From Methanosarcina barkeri str. Wiesmoor (GTDB taxonomy: Archaea > Halobacteriota > Methanosarcinia > Methanosarcinales > Methanosarcinaceae), in the NCBI RefSeq assembly GCF_000969985.1, contig NZ_CP009526.1, forward strand, positions 3,844,001 to 3,908,000: a stretch of 64,000 nt of DNA. Direction: 5' to 3'. Both the position numbers and the translations under genes were made by a program. Every line of letters begins with the position of its first letter. The first letter of the stretch is position 1. A model generated the notes under the pieces. The model did not search any database and was not told the origin of the DNA. It was given only the letters and a program-made list of their open reading frames with translations. Positions 41,821 through 51,559 of the stretch are shown here, one piece after another.

Positions 41821-42402
41821 ATGATTTCCAGAAAGGCTATAATATTCGGATTTATAGTCCTGAGCCTCACAGGCTTGATAATTTATTCTCAAATCGTGCC
41901 AGAGAAAAAAACCGTGTATCAGGAAGACTTCAAAAATTGTAATTCAGAAGGAGAGTTTCTAAGATGCAAAGATGGAGCACTATACCTTGAAACAACAAAT
42001 TTGGCACAGACAGGGGAAGGATTTTGGAGTAAAAATGTGAGCCTATCTCCAGGAAAAATTTCCTGGAACTGGAACGGACAGGATCTGGATAAATTCAGTC
42101 TCTGGTTAAAAGTGACATTCAGCGATCACAAATCCATTTACTATGTTGCAGCGGGAAGCATGAATCCGCAATCCGAAGGTGAATATTATCGGGATCAGGA
42201 AAACCGAAGGCGATTTTCACCATCGATTATAATCTCAGGAATTCCAAGGGGTACAGTTGAAAGAGATCTTGTTGAAGATTATGAAAAATACTGCGGATCT
42301 GCTGAAAATATAAAGATTGAAAAATTGAGTGCAGGTTTTGGAGACAACAGTACGCAACATCAGAATATTCTGAGTATCTCAGACCTGAAGATATATGGAT
42401 AA
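41821..42402 (+). CDS. Membrane-anchored extracytoplasmic protein, unknown function
   Basis: 193 residues, ATG at 41821 with AAGGGTC upstream. An N-terminal hydrophobic segment (AIIFGFIVLSLTGLIIYSQIV, about 6-26) works as signal or anchor. The rest is a beta-rich domain with WNWNGQDLDKFSLWLKV and two Cys pairs' worth of cysteines (Cys40, Cys49, one near 155). The family is not recognised. First gene of the plus-strand operon; its stop overlaps an upstream ATG of the next frame. Confidence 0.65.
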   Translation: MISRKAIIFGFIVLSLTGLIIYSQIVPEKKTVYQEDFKNCNSEGEFLRCKDGALYLETTNLAQTGEGFWSKNVSLSPGKISWNWNGQDLDKFSLWLKVTFSDHKSIYYVAAGSMNPQSEGEYYRDQENRRRFSPSIIISGIPRGTVERDLVEDYEKYCGSAENIKIEKLSAGFGDNSTQHQNILSISDLKIYG

Positions 42403-42431
42403 TGATAAAGGGTAATCAAAGGAGTCTGAAT

Positions 42432-43982
42432 ATGAAAAAGAGTAGTGTTGGGCTGATAACTATATTGTTATTTCTATTTTTAGTTTCTTCGGGATGCGAA
42501 TCTTCACATACTGTAGCCTCCGGTGAAAATGGGAATAAAGATAGTGAAGAGATATTAAAAAGTGATAGCGTTCAGGAAAGCAGCCAGCTGAGTCAGGAAA
42601 ATCTAACATCTTCAGAAAAATCATCTCCTTACCTTTACTGGGAGTATGAACTTGGAGATATAACTCCAGAAAATATCAATGAAGGAAAATCGAATGTTCA
42701 GGACTGTGTAACATACTCTCAGGACGGAAAATATGTAGCTGTTGGGACAGGAAAAAAACTGACAGTTATTGATGTACCAGACAAAAAAATATTATGGGAA
42801 AAAACCTTAGGAGGAAATGTTTCCGACATTTCGTTTTCAAAAGACGGAAAGTATCTGCTTGCAGGGGAAAAAAGTACTGACGGATACATCTATTCTCTGG
42901 ATGCTGGCACAGGAAATGAAATTCACAGCTATAGAAGCGCCGATGACCTGGGAACCAGTACGAACTCAAAATATCAGCCCTGCATATATAAAATAACAGC
43001 TGCTGATGATGCTGTATACATTGCAGCGGGTCGATACTGGAAAGAGTCAGGGTACGGGCTGGCTTCAAGGGTATACAGATTCAACCCGGATGGCAATCTT
43101 TCCTGGAAACTGCCAGCAAATGAAAACTATGCGCAGAGTGTAAACTGGATCGACTCAAGCCAGGACGGAAAAAATGTGGTTTTTTCAACCGGAGACTGGA
43201 CAAATTCCCTTGGACTTGATACAGTCGTCTATTCTGTGGATGACAGCGGAAATCTCCGTTGGGAATATGAAATTCTCCCTCTTAAGCCTTACTTTGTTTC
43301 AGCAGCCATCTGGCACGGGCTTGATATTTCAGATGATGGGTCCATGGTAACTGCCTATACTGGTGATGGAAGAAAATACCTGTTTTATGATTCCGAGATG
43401 ACGAAACCGGGAGACGGAAAAACAGCATGGGACATGAAAACCCCTGGAGACGGGAGGACATCATGGGACACCTATGATTGGCAATCCAATGTAACAGTTC
43501 CAGAAGAGATAGAGGGAAGTTACATCTATGCCTATGGGGAAGCTGCAAAAATTTCCAGTAAAAATGAGACACTTTACCTTACAGGAGCCACACTTCCTGC
43601 ATATTATCCCGACAAAATATCGGTAGCATATCCCCTTGAGAATACTCTTATATCAAGTGATGTTGAGAAAGGAGACACTTCATGGACTTATTCCCTTGGA
43701 GGACGTTGTGCAGGGATTTTCTTTTCTCCAGACACCAAATTCTTTGTCCTGCCAGTCGGGAAAGACTCTTCCTCAGGCGATACTCAAGTTCAAGGAATTC
43801 ATGTTTTTGACAACCAGAAATCCGGAAACGGAAATTCAAGGTTAATCTGGAAATATAACACTGAGGGCGTTGTTGTAGATGCTGCGATTTCTTCCGACTG
43901 CACAGTTGCTGCAGTTGAAGCCCCTCTAAAGCTTGAAAATGGAGATATAATTGGAAAGCACAGGTTAATAATTGTCAGGTGA
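42432..43982 (+). CDS. Beta-propeller lipoprotein (PQQ/WD-like repeats) I
   Basis: 516 residues from the ATG at 42432, chosen for AAAGGAG 7 nt upstream (the frame opens at 42402). Lipoprotein signal MKKSSVGLITILLFLFLVSSGC, lipidated on the Cys. A Ser/Glu-rich tether is followed by propeller blades with repeating YSQDGKYVAVGTG, FSKDGKYLLAGE and ISSDCTVAAVEAP motifs. Such propellers usually bind ligands or partners. The paralogue directly downstream starts across its stop, so the two are translationally coupled. Confidence 0.8.
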   Translation: MKKSSVGLITILLFLFLVSSGCESSHTVASGENGNKDSEEILKSDSVQESSQLSQENLTSSEKSSPYLYWEYELGDITPENINEGKSNVQDCVTYSQDGKYVAVGTGKKLTVIDVPDKKILWEKTLGGNVSDISFSKDGKYLLAGEKSTDGYIYSLDAGTGNEIHSYRSADDLGTSTNSKYQPCIYKITAADDAVYIAAGRYWKESGYGLASRVYRFNPDGNLSWKLPANENYAQSVNWIDSSQDGKNVVFSTGDWTNSLGLDTVVYSVDDSGNLRWEYEILPLKPYFVSAAIWHGLDISDDGSMVTAYTGDGRKYLFYDSEMTKPGDGKTAWDMKTPGDGRTSWDTYDWQSNVTVPEEIEGSYIYAYGEAAKISSKNETLYLTGATLPAYYPDKISVAYPLENTLISSDVEKGDTSWTYSLGGRCAGIFFSPDTKFFVLPVGKDSSSGDTQVQGIHVFDNQKSGNGNSRLIWKYNTEGVVVDAAISSDCTVAAVEAPLKLENGDIIGKHRLIIVR

Positions 43983-43986
43983 GAAA

Positions 43987-45705
43987 ATGAAATGGAAAAT
44001 TTTGATAGTCCTGCTAATCCTAACTGTAATTACTGCCGGATGTACTGAAAAAAGCCAGGACTCCGAGAACAATAGTAAAATTGCTCAGGCTTCCGAAGGT
44101 GTCCAGAACATAGAGGAAAGTGGTAATTCCGAAGCCGGGATACCCATAGATTCAATAGTATTTTCCAGGACCGGAGCTCTGATTACTCTAAAAGAAGAGA
44201 CCGACATTTCACAGGTAAAAATCTCTTCGGTCAATAGTTCGACAGAGTCAATAGATATTGAAAAAACGGAGAACCAGGTCTTTGTAGCTTTTGAGTGGGA
44301 ACCCAATACTCAATACAAGTTTGAAGTGATCACGGGTGACGGAGCAGAAAGTGATCTGGAAGTGTATGCACCTGAAAAACCTGCTTTGAAAGAAGAGTAC
44401 GCTGTAAAACTTGAGGATGTTACTCCCGGATCGATAGATAAAACTACAGAAAATATAGAAGGCATGATTAAATTCTCTCCTGACAGCAAGTATCTTGCTA
44501 TCGGAACTCAAGGAGGTTCTCTGAAACTTATAGAGCTTACAACAGGTGAAAAGGTTTGGGAAATACAGCTTGTTAAAGGTATAGCTGATGCAAGAATTTC
44601 AGATATAGAGTTTTCAGGGGATGGGAAACGTCTTATCGTAGGAGAAGATAGTCCGGATGCTTTTATTCACTGCTTTGATTTAAATGGCACTGAAATCTGG
44701 AAATATGGAGCAGGTCAGGATCTGGGTTCAGACCTTGACCACATGCCAGCCATGAAAAAAATAAAACTTGATTCAAAAGGGAACATCTATGTTGCTGCCA
44801 GTAGAGCTTGTGGCTACATAGGAGAGAAATACAAGTATTTGGGAATAGTTTATTCTTTTGACTCCGAAGGCAATTCGCGCTGGAAATTCCCTGAATCCGA
44901 ACTGATGGACTCCGGAGTTACATGGATAGATAACACCCCTGACGGAAAATACGCTGTTTTCGGGACGACCTGCTTTACAAATGCCGACAAATGGAAAGAA
45001 GGAACTGTACATGTTCTGGACGGAAATACCGGAAAAGAGTACTGGAACTATTCAATCCCACCCCTTGAGCCATTTTTTGACTATTCAGCCATATGGTACA
45101 GTACCCAGATTACTCCTGATGGCAATAATATAATAACAATGACCAGTGATGGACGAGCCTTTTTATTTGACAATTACGAGATCATGGGAACCGGTGTACC
45201 AGAAGTAAAATGGCAGGAAAACATTTCAACCCCGGTTGTAGTAAGCGGAGTCCCTATTTACGGCAGTGCGAATTATGCATATATTATCAACAATACCCTT
45301 ATTTTCTCAATAGGCAGCACTTTCTCCAAAGACAAAAATAACGATGCCCCAATAGAACATCCCAACGGCAACAGCCTCTTTGCCTATGATACCGACGGCA
45401 ACCTGCTGTGGAAATGGAGAGTGGACGGCTATGCAGGGGAATGCGCAATGAATGACAGGTATCTCGTTGTCCCCATAGCCCAGAACCTGGTGACCAAGGA
45501 TAGAAGTGCTCACGGAGTGTATGTCTTTGACGTATCAAAAAGTGGAGGTTCAAATTCTAAACTTGCCCAGGTTTATAACACCAAGGGAATTACAATAGCG
45601 GCTGATATCTCCCCTGATGGAAAATATATTGCAGCCATGGAAGCTCCTGCAAGGCTTGATGATGGCACAGTGCTGGGAGAGTACAAAGTGCATGTTCTTA
45701 CGTAA
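43987..45705 (+). CDS. Beta-propeller lipoprotein (PQQ/WD-like repeats) II
   Basis: 572 residues, ATG at 43987 with AGGTGA overlapping the previous stop. Lipobox ITAGC after a hydrophobic core. A short beta domain (~50-130, IVFSRTGALITL) precedes blades with FSPDSKYLAIGTQGG, FSGDGKRLIVGED, NTPDGKYAVFGTTC and ISPDGKYIAAMEAP. Its layout and wording mirror the upstream lipoprotein (e.g. W..ELG/PPLEPFF.YSAIWY segments), so they are tandem paralogues. Located 13 bp before cobN: a surface ligand-binding role linked to the chelatase is plausible but unproven. Confidence 0.8.
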   Translation: MKWKILIVLLILTVITAGCTEKSQDSENNSKIAQASEGVQNIEESGNSEAGIPIDSIVFSRTGALITLKEETDISQVKISSVNSSTESIDIEKTENQVFVAFEWEPNTQYKFEVITGDGAESDLEVYAPEKPALKEEYAVKLEDVTPGSIDKTTENIEGMIKFSPDSKYLAIGTQGGSLKLIELTTGEKVWEIQLVKGIADARISDIEFSGDGKRLIVGEDSPDAFIHCFDLNGTEIWKYGAGQDLGSDLDHMPAMKKIKLDSKGNIYVAASRACGYIGEKYKYLGIVYSFDSEGNSRWKFPESELMDSGVTWIDNTPDGKYAVFGTTCFTNADKWKEGTVHVLDGNTGKEYWNYSIPPLEPFFDYSAIWYSTQITPDGNNIITMTSDGRAFLFDNYEIMGTGVPEVKWQENISTPVVVSGVPIYGSANYAYIINNTLIFSIGSTFSKDKNNDAPIEHPNGNSLFAYDTDGNLLWKWRVDGYAGECAMNDRYLVVPIAQNLVTKDRSAHGVYVFDVSKSGGSNSKLAQVYNTKGITIAADISPDGKYIAAMEAPARLDDGTVLGEYKVHVLT

Positions 45706-45718
45706 GAGGAGAAAAAAT

Positions 45719-48700
45719 ATGAAAATTATTTCAATAACGTGGAATTCATACATTCCCACTCTCCTCAAGGCCGCCAACGATCTTGGTATAGAGCTTGAAG
45801 CCCACTATTCAAAGATTCTGGAAGATAATCCGGAAGAAGCCGAGAAGGTTCTTCTTGCATGCGAACATGCAGATGCAGTCTTTCTATACTATACATCAAC
45901 CCCTTTCTGGGAAGATTTCTATGAAAAGCTTGAACCGTTAAAAAAGAGGGTACCTGTAATCTGTGTAGGAAGTGATCCTTCCTCACTTACCCTCTCTTCG
46001 GTGAAACTTGAGATTGCAGCTACATGCTTTTCTTATATCATCTATGGAGGACAGGAAAACTTTGCCAATATGCTGCGCTATCTCTTAAAGGAAGTTTTTG
46101 GATGTGAGATTGAAACAAAACCTCCTGAAAAGATACCATGGGATGGGTTATATCATCCGGATGCAGAGAAAATATTCTCAAACGTTGAAGAGTATCTCAA
46201 CTGGTACGGGCCTTTGAAAGATAAAACCGTGGGACTGCTTATCTCCCGGACTTCCTGGGTAAACAATGAACTTGAGATAGAAAAAAAATTGATAAAAGAG
46301 TTAGAAAATCTTAACCTATCAATTATCCCTGTTTTTGCATATTCCTTGAAAGATGAGGAACTTGGAAGCAGGGGAATGAATGAGGTCATAGAGGATTATT
46401 TCATAGAAAACGGCAGGACCATTATAGATTGCCTTGTAAAGCTTTCTCCTTTTTTTATTGCAAGCAGCAAAACCGAAGAGAGAAATGCATCGTGCGCAGC
46501 AAAAGGCATAGAAGTCCTGAGAAAACTTGACGTCCCTGTTTTCCAGCCTGTAACTTCACACTATATGACTGTTGAGGAATGGCAGGAGTCAATGGGATTA
46601 AGCACTGAGATCGGATGGAGTGTGGCTCTCCCGGAGTTTGAAGGCGGAATTGAACCCATCATGATAGGAGCAGGTAAAAAAGAAGGAAATTACATGGGGC
46701 GTTTTCCTATCGAAGAACGCTGCTCAAAATTTGCATCCAGAATTTTAAAATGGACTGAACTCAGGAAAAAACCGGTCAACCAGAGAAAAGTTGCCTTTAT
46801 CCTGCACAACAGACCCTGTACAGGTGTTGAAGGTTCGGTAGGAGACGCTGCAAATCTTGATTCTCTCGAAAGCGTGGCAAGGATACTGAACCGGATGCAG
46901 GAAGCAGGTTATGTCGTCAATCCTCCTGAAAACGGAAAAGACCTTATTGAAACCATTCTCAAGAGAAAAGCAATTTCCGAGTTCAGATGGACTCCCATTA
47001 ATGAGATAGTGAAAAACGGAGGAGCCCTTGATTTTGTGGAAAAAGAAGAATACGAGAAATTTTTCAATACCCTGAGTCCAAAAGTAAAGCAAAGAGTAAT
47101 TGAAAGCTGGGGAAACCCTCCTGGAGAAGAAGTAGACGGCATTCCTGCTGCCATGGTCTATGATAATAAAATCGTTGTGACAGGGGTGCAGTATGAAAAC
47201 GCTGTGGTCTGCGTGCAGCCAAAGCGAGGATGTGCAGGTGCCAGGTGTGATGGGAAAGTCTGCAAGATCCTGCACGACCCGGAAGTTCCGCCAACCCATC
47301 AGTATCTAGCAACTTACAGATATCTTGAAAACACCTTTGGAGCTGATGTACTCGTACATGTGGGGACCCATGGGAACCTTGAGTTCCTGCCCGGAAAAGG
47401 AGTCGGGCTTTCAGGAGATTGCTATCCTGATATAAGCATAGGGACAATTCCCCATCTCTACATCTACAACTCTGACAACCCTCCGGAAGGTACAATTGCC
47501 AAACGCCGGAGCCTTGCTTGTTTGATAGACCATATGCAGACTGTCATGACCTCAGGAGGGCTTTATGAAAACCTTGCAGAACTTGACAGGCTGCTTGGGG
47601 AATACGAACAGGCGAAACATGATAAGGGAAGAGAGCACGCCCTGAAGCACCTGATCCTTGATGAGATCAAAAAATCGAATCTGAATTCCGAGATAAAAGC
47701 CGATGACCAGACTCCCTTTGAAGAGGTAGTAAGAAAAGCGCATGAAGCTCTTGGGAAGATAAGGAACACCCAGATCCAAAGCGGGATGCATATCTTCGGA
47801 CAAATGCCTGAAGGCGAGAAAAAAGTTGAATTCATAAACTCGATTTTAAGGTATGATGACCAGGGAAGTGTGGGAAACAAAGTCTCGATTAGAAGGTTGA
47901 TTGCAGAACTTCTGGAACTTAACCTTGATGAACTGATCTCTGACCAGAGCCGGATTTCCGAAGACGGAAAATCAAATGGACAGTTGCTTGAAGAGATAGA
48001 TTCACTCTCTAAAGACCTTATAAGAACATTTATAAATAACCCGGAAAAAGAGCCAGCCCGGATAATCAAAGAGATTTTTGAAGGAAAAAGCTTTGAAAAA
48101 CAGAATATCAAAGGAAAAAGCTTTGAAGAGCAGAGTGTCAACAAAGAGATAAATAATCCTGAAATAGAGCCAAACAGGATAATTGAAGAGATTTTTGAAG
48201 GAAAAGGTTTTAAAGAGCAGAAAATTAAAGGAAAAAGTTTTGAAGAGCAGGAAATTAAAGATCTGAGTATAAATCCCGTACTTCTTGAGGATGCCGTTTC
48301 GATCTGCAATAGAATCCTTGACCTTGAATCAAGAATAGATGATTCCCTTGAAATTGAAGCCCTTTTGCACGGTTTTAATGGAGGATACATCCCTGCAGGT
48401 CCTTCAGGTCTCATCATGCGTGGAAGAGATGATGTACTGCCAACAGGCAGGAATTTTTATTCACTTGACCCAAAAAGAATTCCTACAAAAGCTGCCTGGA
48501 GGGTAGGACAGCAACTCTCAGGGGTCCTGATTAATAAGCACATTGAAGACGAAGGTCGGTATCCTGAGAATGTGGGATTTTACTGGATGGCAAACGATGT
48601 AATGTGGGCTGATGGAGAGGGAATGGCCCAGATAATGAGCCTTATCGGGGTTGAACCAGTCTGGCTAAACAATGGACAACTGAAAGGGTTCTCCGTGATC

Positions 48701-49723
48701 CCCCTTAAAGAATTAGGCAGGCCCAGAATTGACGTTACGGTCCGAGTTTCCGGAATTCTGCGGGACAATTTCCCAAACTGTCTTGAAGTTATAGACGAAG
48801 CAATCCAGGCTGTGGCTTCTCTTGATGAACCTGGAGAGATGAATTATCTAAGAAAACATAGCCTTCAGATGATTGAAGAAGGAGCGGATTCCAGAGATGC
48901 TACTTTAAGGATCTTTTCTAGCAAACCCGGGACTTATTCGGCAGGAGTTCAGCTTGCAGTCTATGCAAGTGCCTGGAAAGACGAAAAAGACCTGGCAGAC
49001 ATCTTCCTTTACTGGAATGGGTATGCTTATGGAAAGGATGTAAAAGGCAAGGAAGCTCACACTCAGCTTGCGTCAAGCCTTAAGACTGTAGATGCCACCT
49101 TTAATAAAGTTGTAAGCGACGAGTACGACCTATTAGGATGTTGCTGTTACTTTGGGGTCCACGGAGGCTTTACAGCTGCAGCCAAGCAGGCTTCCGGAAG
49201 AGATGTAAAAGTTTACTTTGGCGATACTCGAGAACCTCAGCACGTTGAAATCCGGGACATGGCTGACGAAATGCGAAGGGTCGTAAGAGCCAAGCTCTTA
49301 AATCCAAAATGGATTGAAGGCATGAAACAGCACGGATATAAAGGTGCGCAGGACATTTCTAAAAGAGTGGGAAGAGTCTATGGATGGGAAGCCTCCACCC
49401 AGAAAGTGGACGACTGGATTTTTGATGATATCACAAAGGCCTTCGTGCTTGATGAAGAAATGCGCCGCTTTTTTGAAGAGAATAATCCCTATGCCCTTGA
49501 GGAAATGTCCAGGCGGCTCCTTGAAGCACAGTCAAGAGGACTCTGGGAGCCTGACCCCGAGCTTCTTGAAGAATTAAAAAAATCCTATCTTGAGATCGAG
49601 AGCTGGATGGAAGAACTGGCAGGAGAAGGAGAATTTCAGGGTGGAGCTGTTGATATAATTAGTTCTGAAGACGTCCCTGACTGGGATGCAAAAATGAAGG
49701 AAATTCGAAAAATCCTCAAATAA
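45719..49723 (+). CDS. cobN: CobN-type chelatase large subunit
   Basis: 1334 residues from the ATG at 45719 with GAGGAG upstream; the frame is open earlier but overlaps the lipoprotein gene. CobN/ChlH landmarks: KVAFILHNRPCTGVEGSVGDAANLDSLESV (~360), PKRGCAGARCDGKVCKILHDP, VHVGTHGNLEFLPGKGVGLS, GGYIPAGPSGLIMRGRDDVLPTGRNFYSLDPKR, and NRVFGSYG-like LASSLKTVDATFNKVVSDEYDLLGCCCYFGVHGGF. It binds a tetrapyrrole and, with an AAA/VWA motor, inserts a divalent metal. No signal peptide: cytoplasmic. Methanogens use small CbiX/CfbA chelatases for B12 and F430, so its substrate is open. An internal tandem duplication lies near 48040-48280. Confidence 0.9.
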   Translation: MKIISITWNSYIPTLLKAANDLGIELEAHYSKILEDNPEEAEKVLLACEHADAVFLYYTSTPFWEDFYEKLEPLKKRVPVICVGSDPSSLTLSSVKLEIAATCFSYIIYGGQENFANMLRYLLKEVFGCEIETKPPEKIPWDGLYHPDAEKIFSNVEEYLNWYGPLKDKTVGLLISRTSWVNNELEIEKKLIKELENLNLSIIPVFAYSLKDEELGSRGMNEVIEDYFIENGRTIIDCLVKLSPFFIASSKTEERNASCAAKGIEVLRKLDVPVFQPVTSHYMTVEEWQESMGLSTEIGWSVALPEFEGGIEPIMIGAGKKEGNYMGRFPIEERCSKFASRILKWTELRKKPVNQRKVAFILHNRPCTGVEGSVGDAANLDSLESVARILNRMQEAGYVVNPPENGKDLIETILKRKAISEFRWTPINEIVKNGGALDFVEKEEYEKFFNTLSPKVKQRVIESWGNPPGEEVDGIPAAMVYDNKIVVTGVQYENAVVCVQPKRGCAGARCDGKVCKILHDPEVPPTHQYLATYRYLENTFGADVLVHVGTHGNLEFLPGKGVGLSGDCYPDISIGTIPHLYIYNSDNPPEGTIAKRRSLACLIDHMQTVMTSGGLYENLAELDRLLGEYEQAKHDKGREHALKHLILDEIKKSNLNSEIKADDQTPFEEVVRKAHEALGKIRNTQIQSGMHIFGQMPEGEKKVEFINSILRYDDQGSVGNKVSIRRLIAELLELNLDELISDQSRISEDGKSNGQLLEEIDSLSKDLIRTFINNPEKEPARIIKEIFEGKSFEKQNIKGKSFEEQSVNKEINNPEIEPNRIIEEIFEGKGFKEQKIKGKSFEEQEIKDLSINPVLLEDAVSICNRILDLESRIDDSLEIEALLHGFNGGYIPAGPSGLIMRGRDDVLPTGRNFYSLDPKRIPTKAAWRVGQQLSGVLINKHIEDEGRYPENVGFYWMANDVMWADGEGMAQIMSLIGVEPVWLNNGQLKGFSVIPLKELGRPRIDVTVRVSGILRDNFPNCLEVIDEAIQAVASLDEPGEMNYLRKHSLQMIEEGADSRDATLRIFSSKPGTYSAGVQLAVYASAWKDEKDLADIFLYWNGYAYGKDVKGKEAHTQLASSLKTVDATFNKVVSDEYDLLGCCCYFGVHGGFTAAAKQASGRDVKVYFGDTREPQHVEIRDMADEMRRVVRAKLLNPKWIEGMKQHGYKGAQDISKRVGRVYGWEASTQKVDDWIFDDITKAFVLDEEMRRFFEENNPYALEEMSRRLLEAQSRGLWEPDPELLEELKKSYLEIESWMEELAGEGEFQGGAVDIISSEDVPDWDAKMKEIRKILK

Positions 49724-49739
49724 GAAAAAAGGTAGTGGA

Positions 49740-51317
49740 ATGAAAAAAATAGGTTTTCTCCTCCTTGTACTTGTGTTAATCATACAGCCCGTAGCTGCAC
49801 AGGTTCAGCAGGAGGATTTCAAACCTGAAGATATGACCACATTCACAATTCAGGTTCCTCACGGGGTAGAAGGAAATGGTCTTGCAGTTAGAAACAGTAC
49901 GCTCTCTGCATATATTTTCTTTGAAAGCTATTATGACGGCAATATGAATGTGACGGTGGAACTCGACTTACCGAAAGGTTTTGTGCTTCACGAGCCCTCG
50001 GCTAATTCATTTACACTTCAGACCGAGTATGATGACTGGTACAGGCTTGTTGACTTTTATATACCTGCAGATACCCCCTTTGGGGTTTACAACATAACTG
50101 CAAAAGCAGTTGTTGATGTTGAAGGAACAAAACATACTATTGTGCGTACAACCCAGCTTAAAGTTGCTTCAAAAGAAGAAGTCGCAAATGCTGTCTCAGT
50201 ATCCCAACTCATAGTACCGTCAGACGAAGACGGATATGGAGATCCCAGCCATCCATCCAATACCCTTGTTGTCCAGGAAACATCCCCTGCACTCAAAAAG
50301 CTGCTACAGGTTACAGACCTGAAGATAGAGAAAAAAGAACTCACTTCAACTTACATGGGGATAGAGCTTACCAATACCGGAAATAGTACAATTCATGTAA
50401 TAGTCACATATGACATTCTTGACATAAAAACCGGTGAACCTGTAAAAGCGTTTAAGCCCGATATTATGGGAATGAAAGCGGACACCTTGTGTTATGCCAC
50501 CGTAACCCTTTCTCCAGGATCAAGTTCACTGATAAGCCTTCCTATATATATATCTCCAGATGCAATGGGGGGAGACTACCTTCTAAAAGTTAAAGTAAAA
50601 CTCACAGGTACCGACTGGATTGCAGTAACAAAAGATCAAAAAATTACTTCAATCTCAAGGCGATGGGGACCTATAATAACTACGTTTGCCGCCTCTTTAC
50701 TAGGAATTACTGCTCTGGGCTTTTTTTTCTCAAGACCCAGGAAGATTATGGACAGGTTTAAAACCCGCAATCTTGTGTTAATTGCCCTTTTCGGCACGGT
50801 TTCTTTTGCAGCGATAAGCCTGCCTATGACCATCCTGTGGGACTTATCCCATGCAATCTTCGGACCATTCAGTTTCCTGTTCACAGGACTCTTCAATGAG
50901 ATTCTTCTTTACATGCTCATTGCATCTCTTGTAGTCCTGATTCCAAAACCGGGAGTAATAAGCCTTTTTATGATGGTCAGGTTTCTACTTGGAGGTTTCA
51001 TAACAGGAAGTTTCACACCTATAACTTTTATAACACTGTCAATCAACGCGATAATCCTGGAATTTTTGTTGTATGTTGCAGGTGTAACCGGTAAAAATCC
51101 AGCTCCAGATAACAGGTTGAAAATGGGAATTATTTGCGGATTTTCAGACGTGATCAGCGGATATGTTTCCTTCAGTGTCTGGATGGTCCTCTACAGACTT
51201 TTCTACAGCAACTGGTACATAGCTGTAAATCTACTGATCGATGGGTTCCTCTACACCTTCATAGGAACCTGGTTCGGAATAAGCCTTGGAAATAGACTAA
51301 AGAAGGTGGTAGAGTGA
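49740..51317 (+). CDS. ECF transporter S-component fused to an extracellular domain
   Basis: 525 residues, ATG at 49740 with AAGGTAG upstream. Signal peptide 1-20 (LLLVLVLIIQPVAA), then about 285 residues of extracellular beta domains, the second resembling CARDB/NEW3 folds (GIELTNTGNSTIHV). From ~309 the chain is membrane: one helix to ~330, a basic loop, then about six helices, with the pattern of ECF S-components (FNEILLYMLIASLVVLI, GIICGFSDVISGYVSF, LLIDGFLYTFIGTWFGISLG). With EcfA and EcfT directly downstream it makes a complete ECF importer. The substrate cannot be read; context with CobN points to metal ion, corrinoid or another tetrapyrrole. Confidence 0.75.
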   Translation: MKKIGFLLLVLVLIIQPVAAQVQQEDFKPEDMTTFTIQVPHGVEGNGLAVRNSTLSAYIFFESYYDGNMNVTVELDLPKGFVLHEPSANSFTLQTEYDDWYRLVDFYIPADTPFGVYNITAKAVVDVEGTKHTIVRTTQLKVASKEEVANAVSVSQLIVPSDEDGYGDPSHPSNTLVVQETSPALKKLLQVTDLKIEKKELTSTYMGIELTNTGNSTIHVIVTYDILDIKTGEPVKAFKPDIMGMKADTLCYATVTLSPGSSSLISLPIYISPDAMGGDYLLKVKVKLTGTDWIAVTKDQKITSISRRWGPIITTFAASLLGITALGFFFSRPRKIMDRFKTRNLVLIALFGTVSFAAISLPMTILWDLSHAIFGPFSFLFTGLFNEILLYMLIASLVVLIPKPGVISLFMMVRFLLGGFITGSFTPITFITLSINAIILEFLLYVAGVTGKNPAPDNRLKMGIICGFSDVISGYVSFSVWMVLYRLFYSNWYIAVNLLIDGFLYTFIGTWFGISLGNRLKKVVE

Positions 51318-51325
51318 CACTAACC

Positions 51326-51548
51326 GTGGTCAGGTTTTCATTTAGAAAGAATTGCGACATTACTCAGGGTTTTCGCTCAAGCCTTTTCTCAAAAGGCTTG
51401 TGGTCAGGCTTTCATTTGGAAAGGATTGCGACATTAATCAGGGTTTTCGCTCAAGCCCAACAGTTGCGCCGGTTGATCACGCCGCCGTAAAGGTTTTTCG
51501 ATCAAACCTTTTCTCAAAAGGTTTGCGGGCAAGTTTTCATTTGGAAAG
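51326..51548 (+). repeat. Intra-operon repeat with two covarying hairpins
   Basis: Units starting GTGGTCAGGTTTTCATTT recur at 51326 and 51400, with a partial third at 51524. Two hairpins with CTC loops are perfect: AAGCCTTTT/AAAAGGCTT (51379-51399) and AAACCTTTT/AAAAGGTTT (51504-51524). They differ by one base pair, G-C versus A-T, changed on both sides. They lie between the S-component and ecfA genes, in transcribed DNA. Confidence 0.7.
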
Positions 51549-51559
51549 GTTGTGGTACA

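Noticed and set aside
47563-48417. 284-codon minus-strand frame within cobN
   Set aside because: Antisense shadow of a Lys/Glu-rich region, rich in Ser and Leu as expected; no ribosome site.
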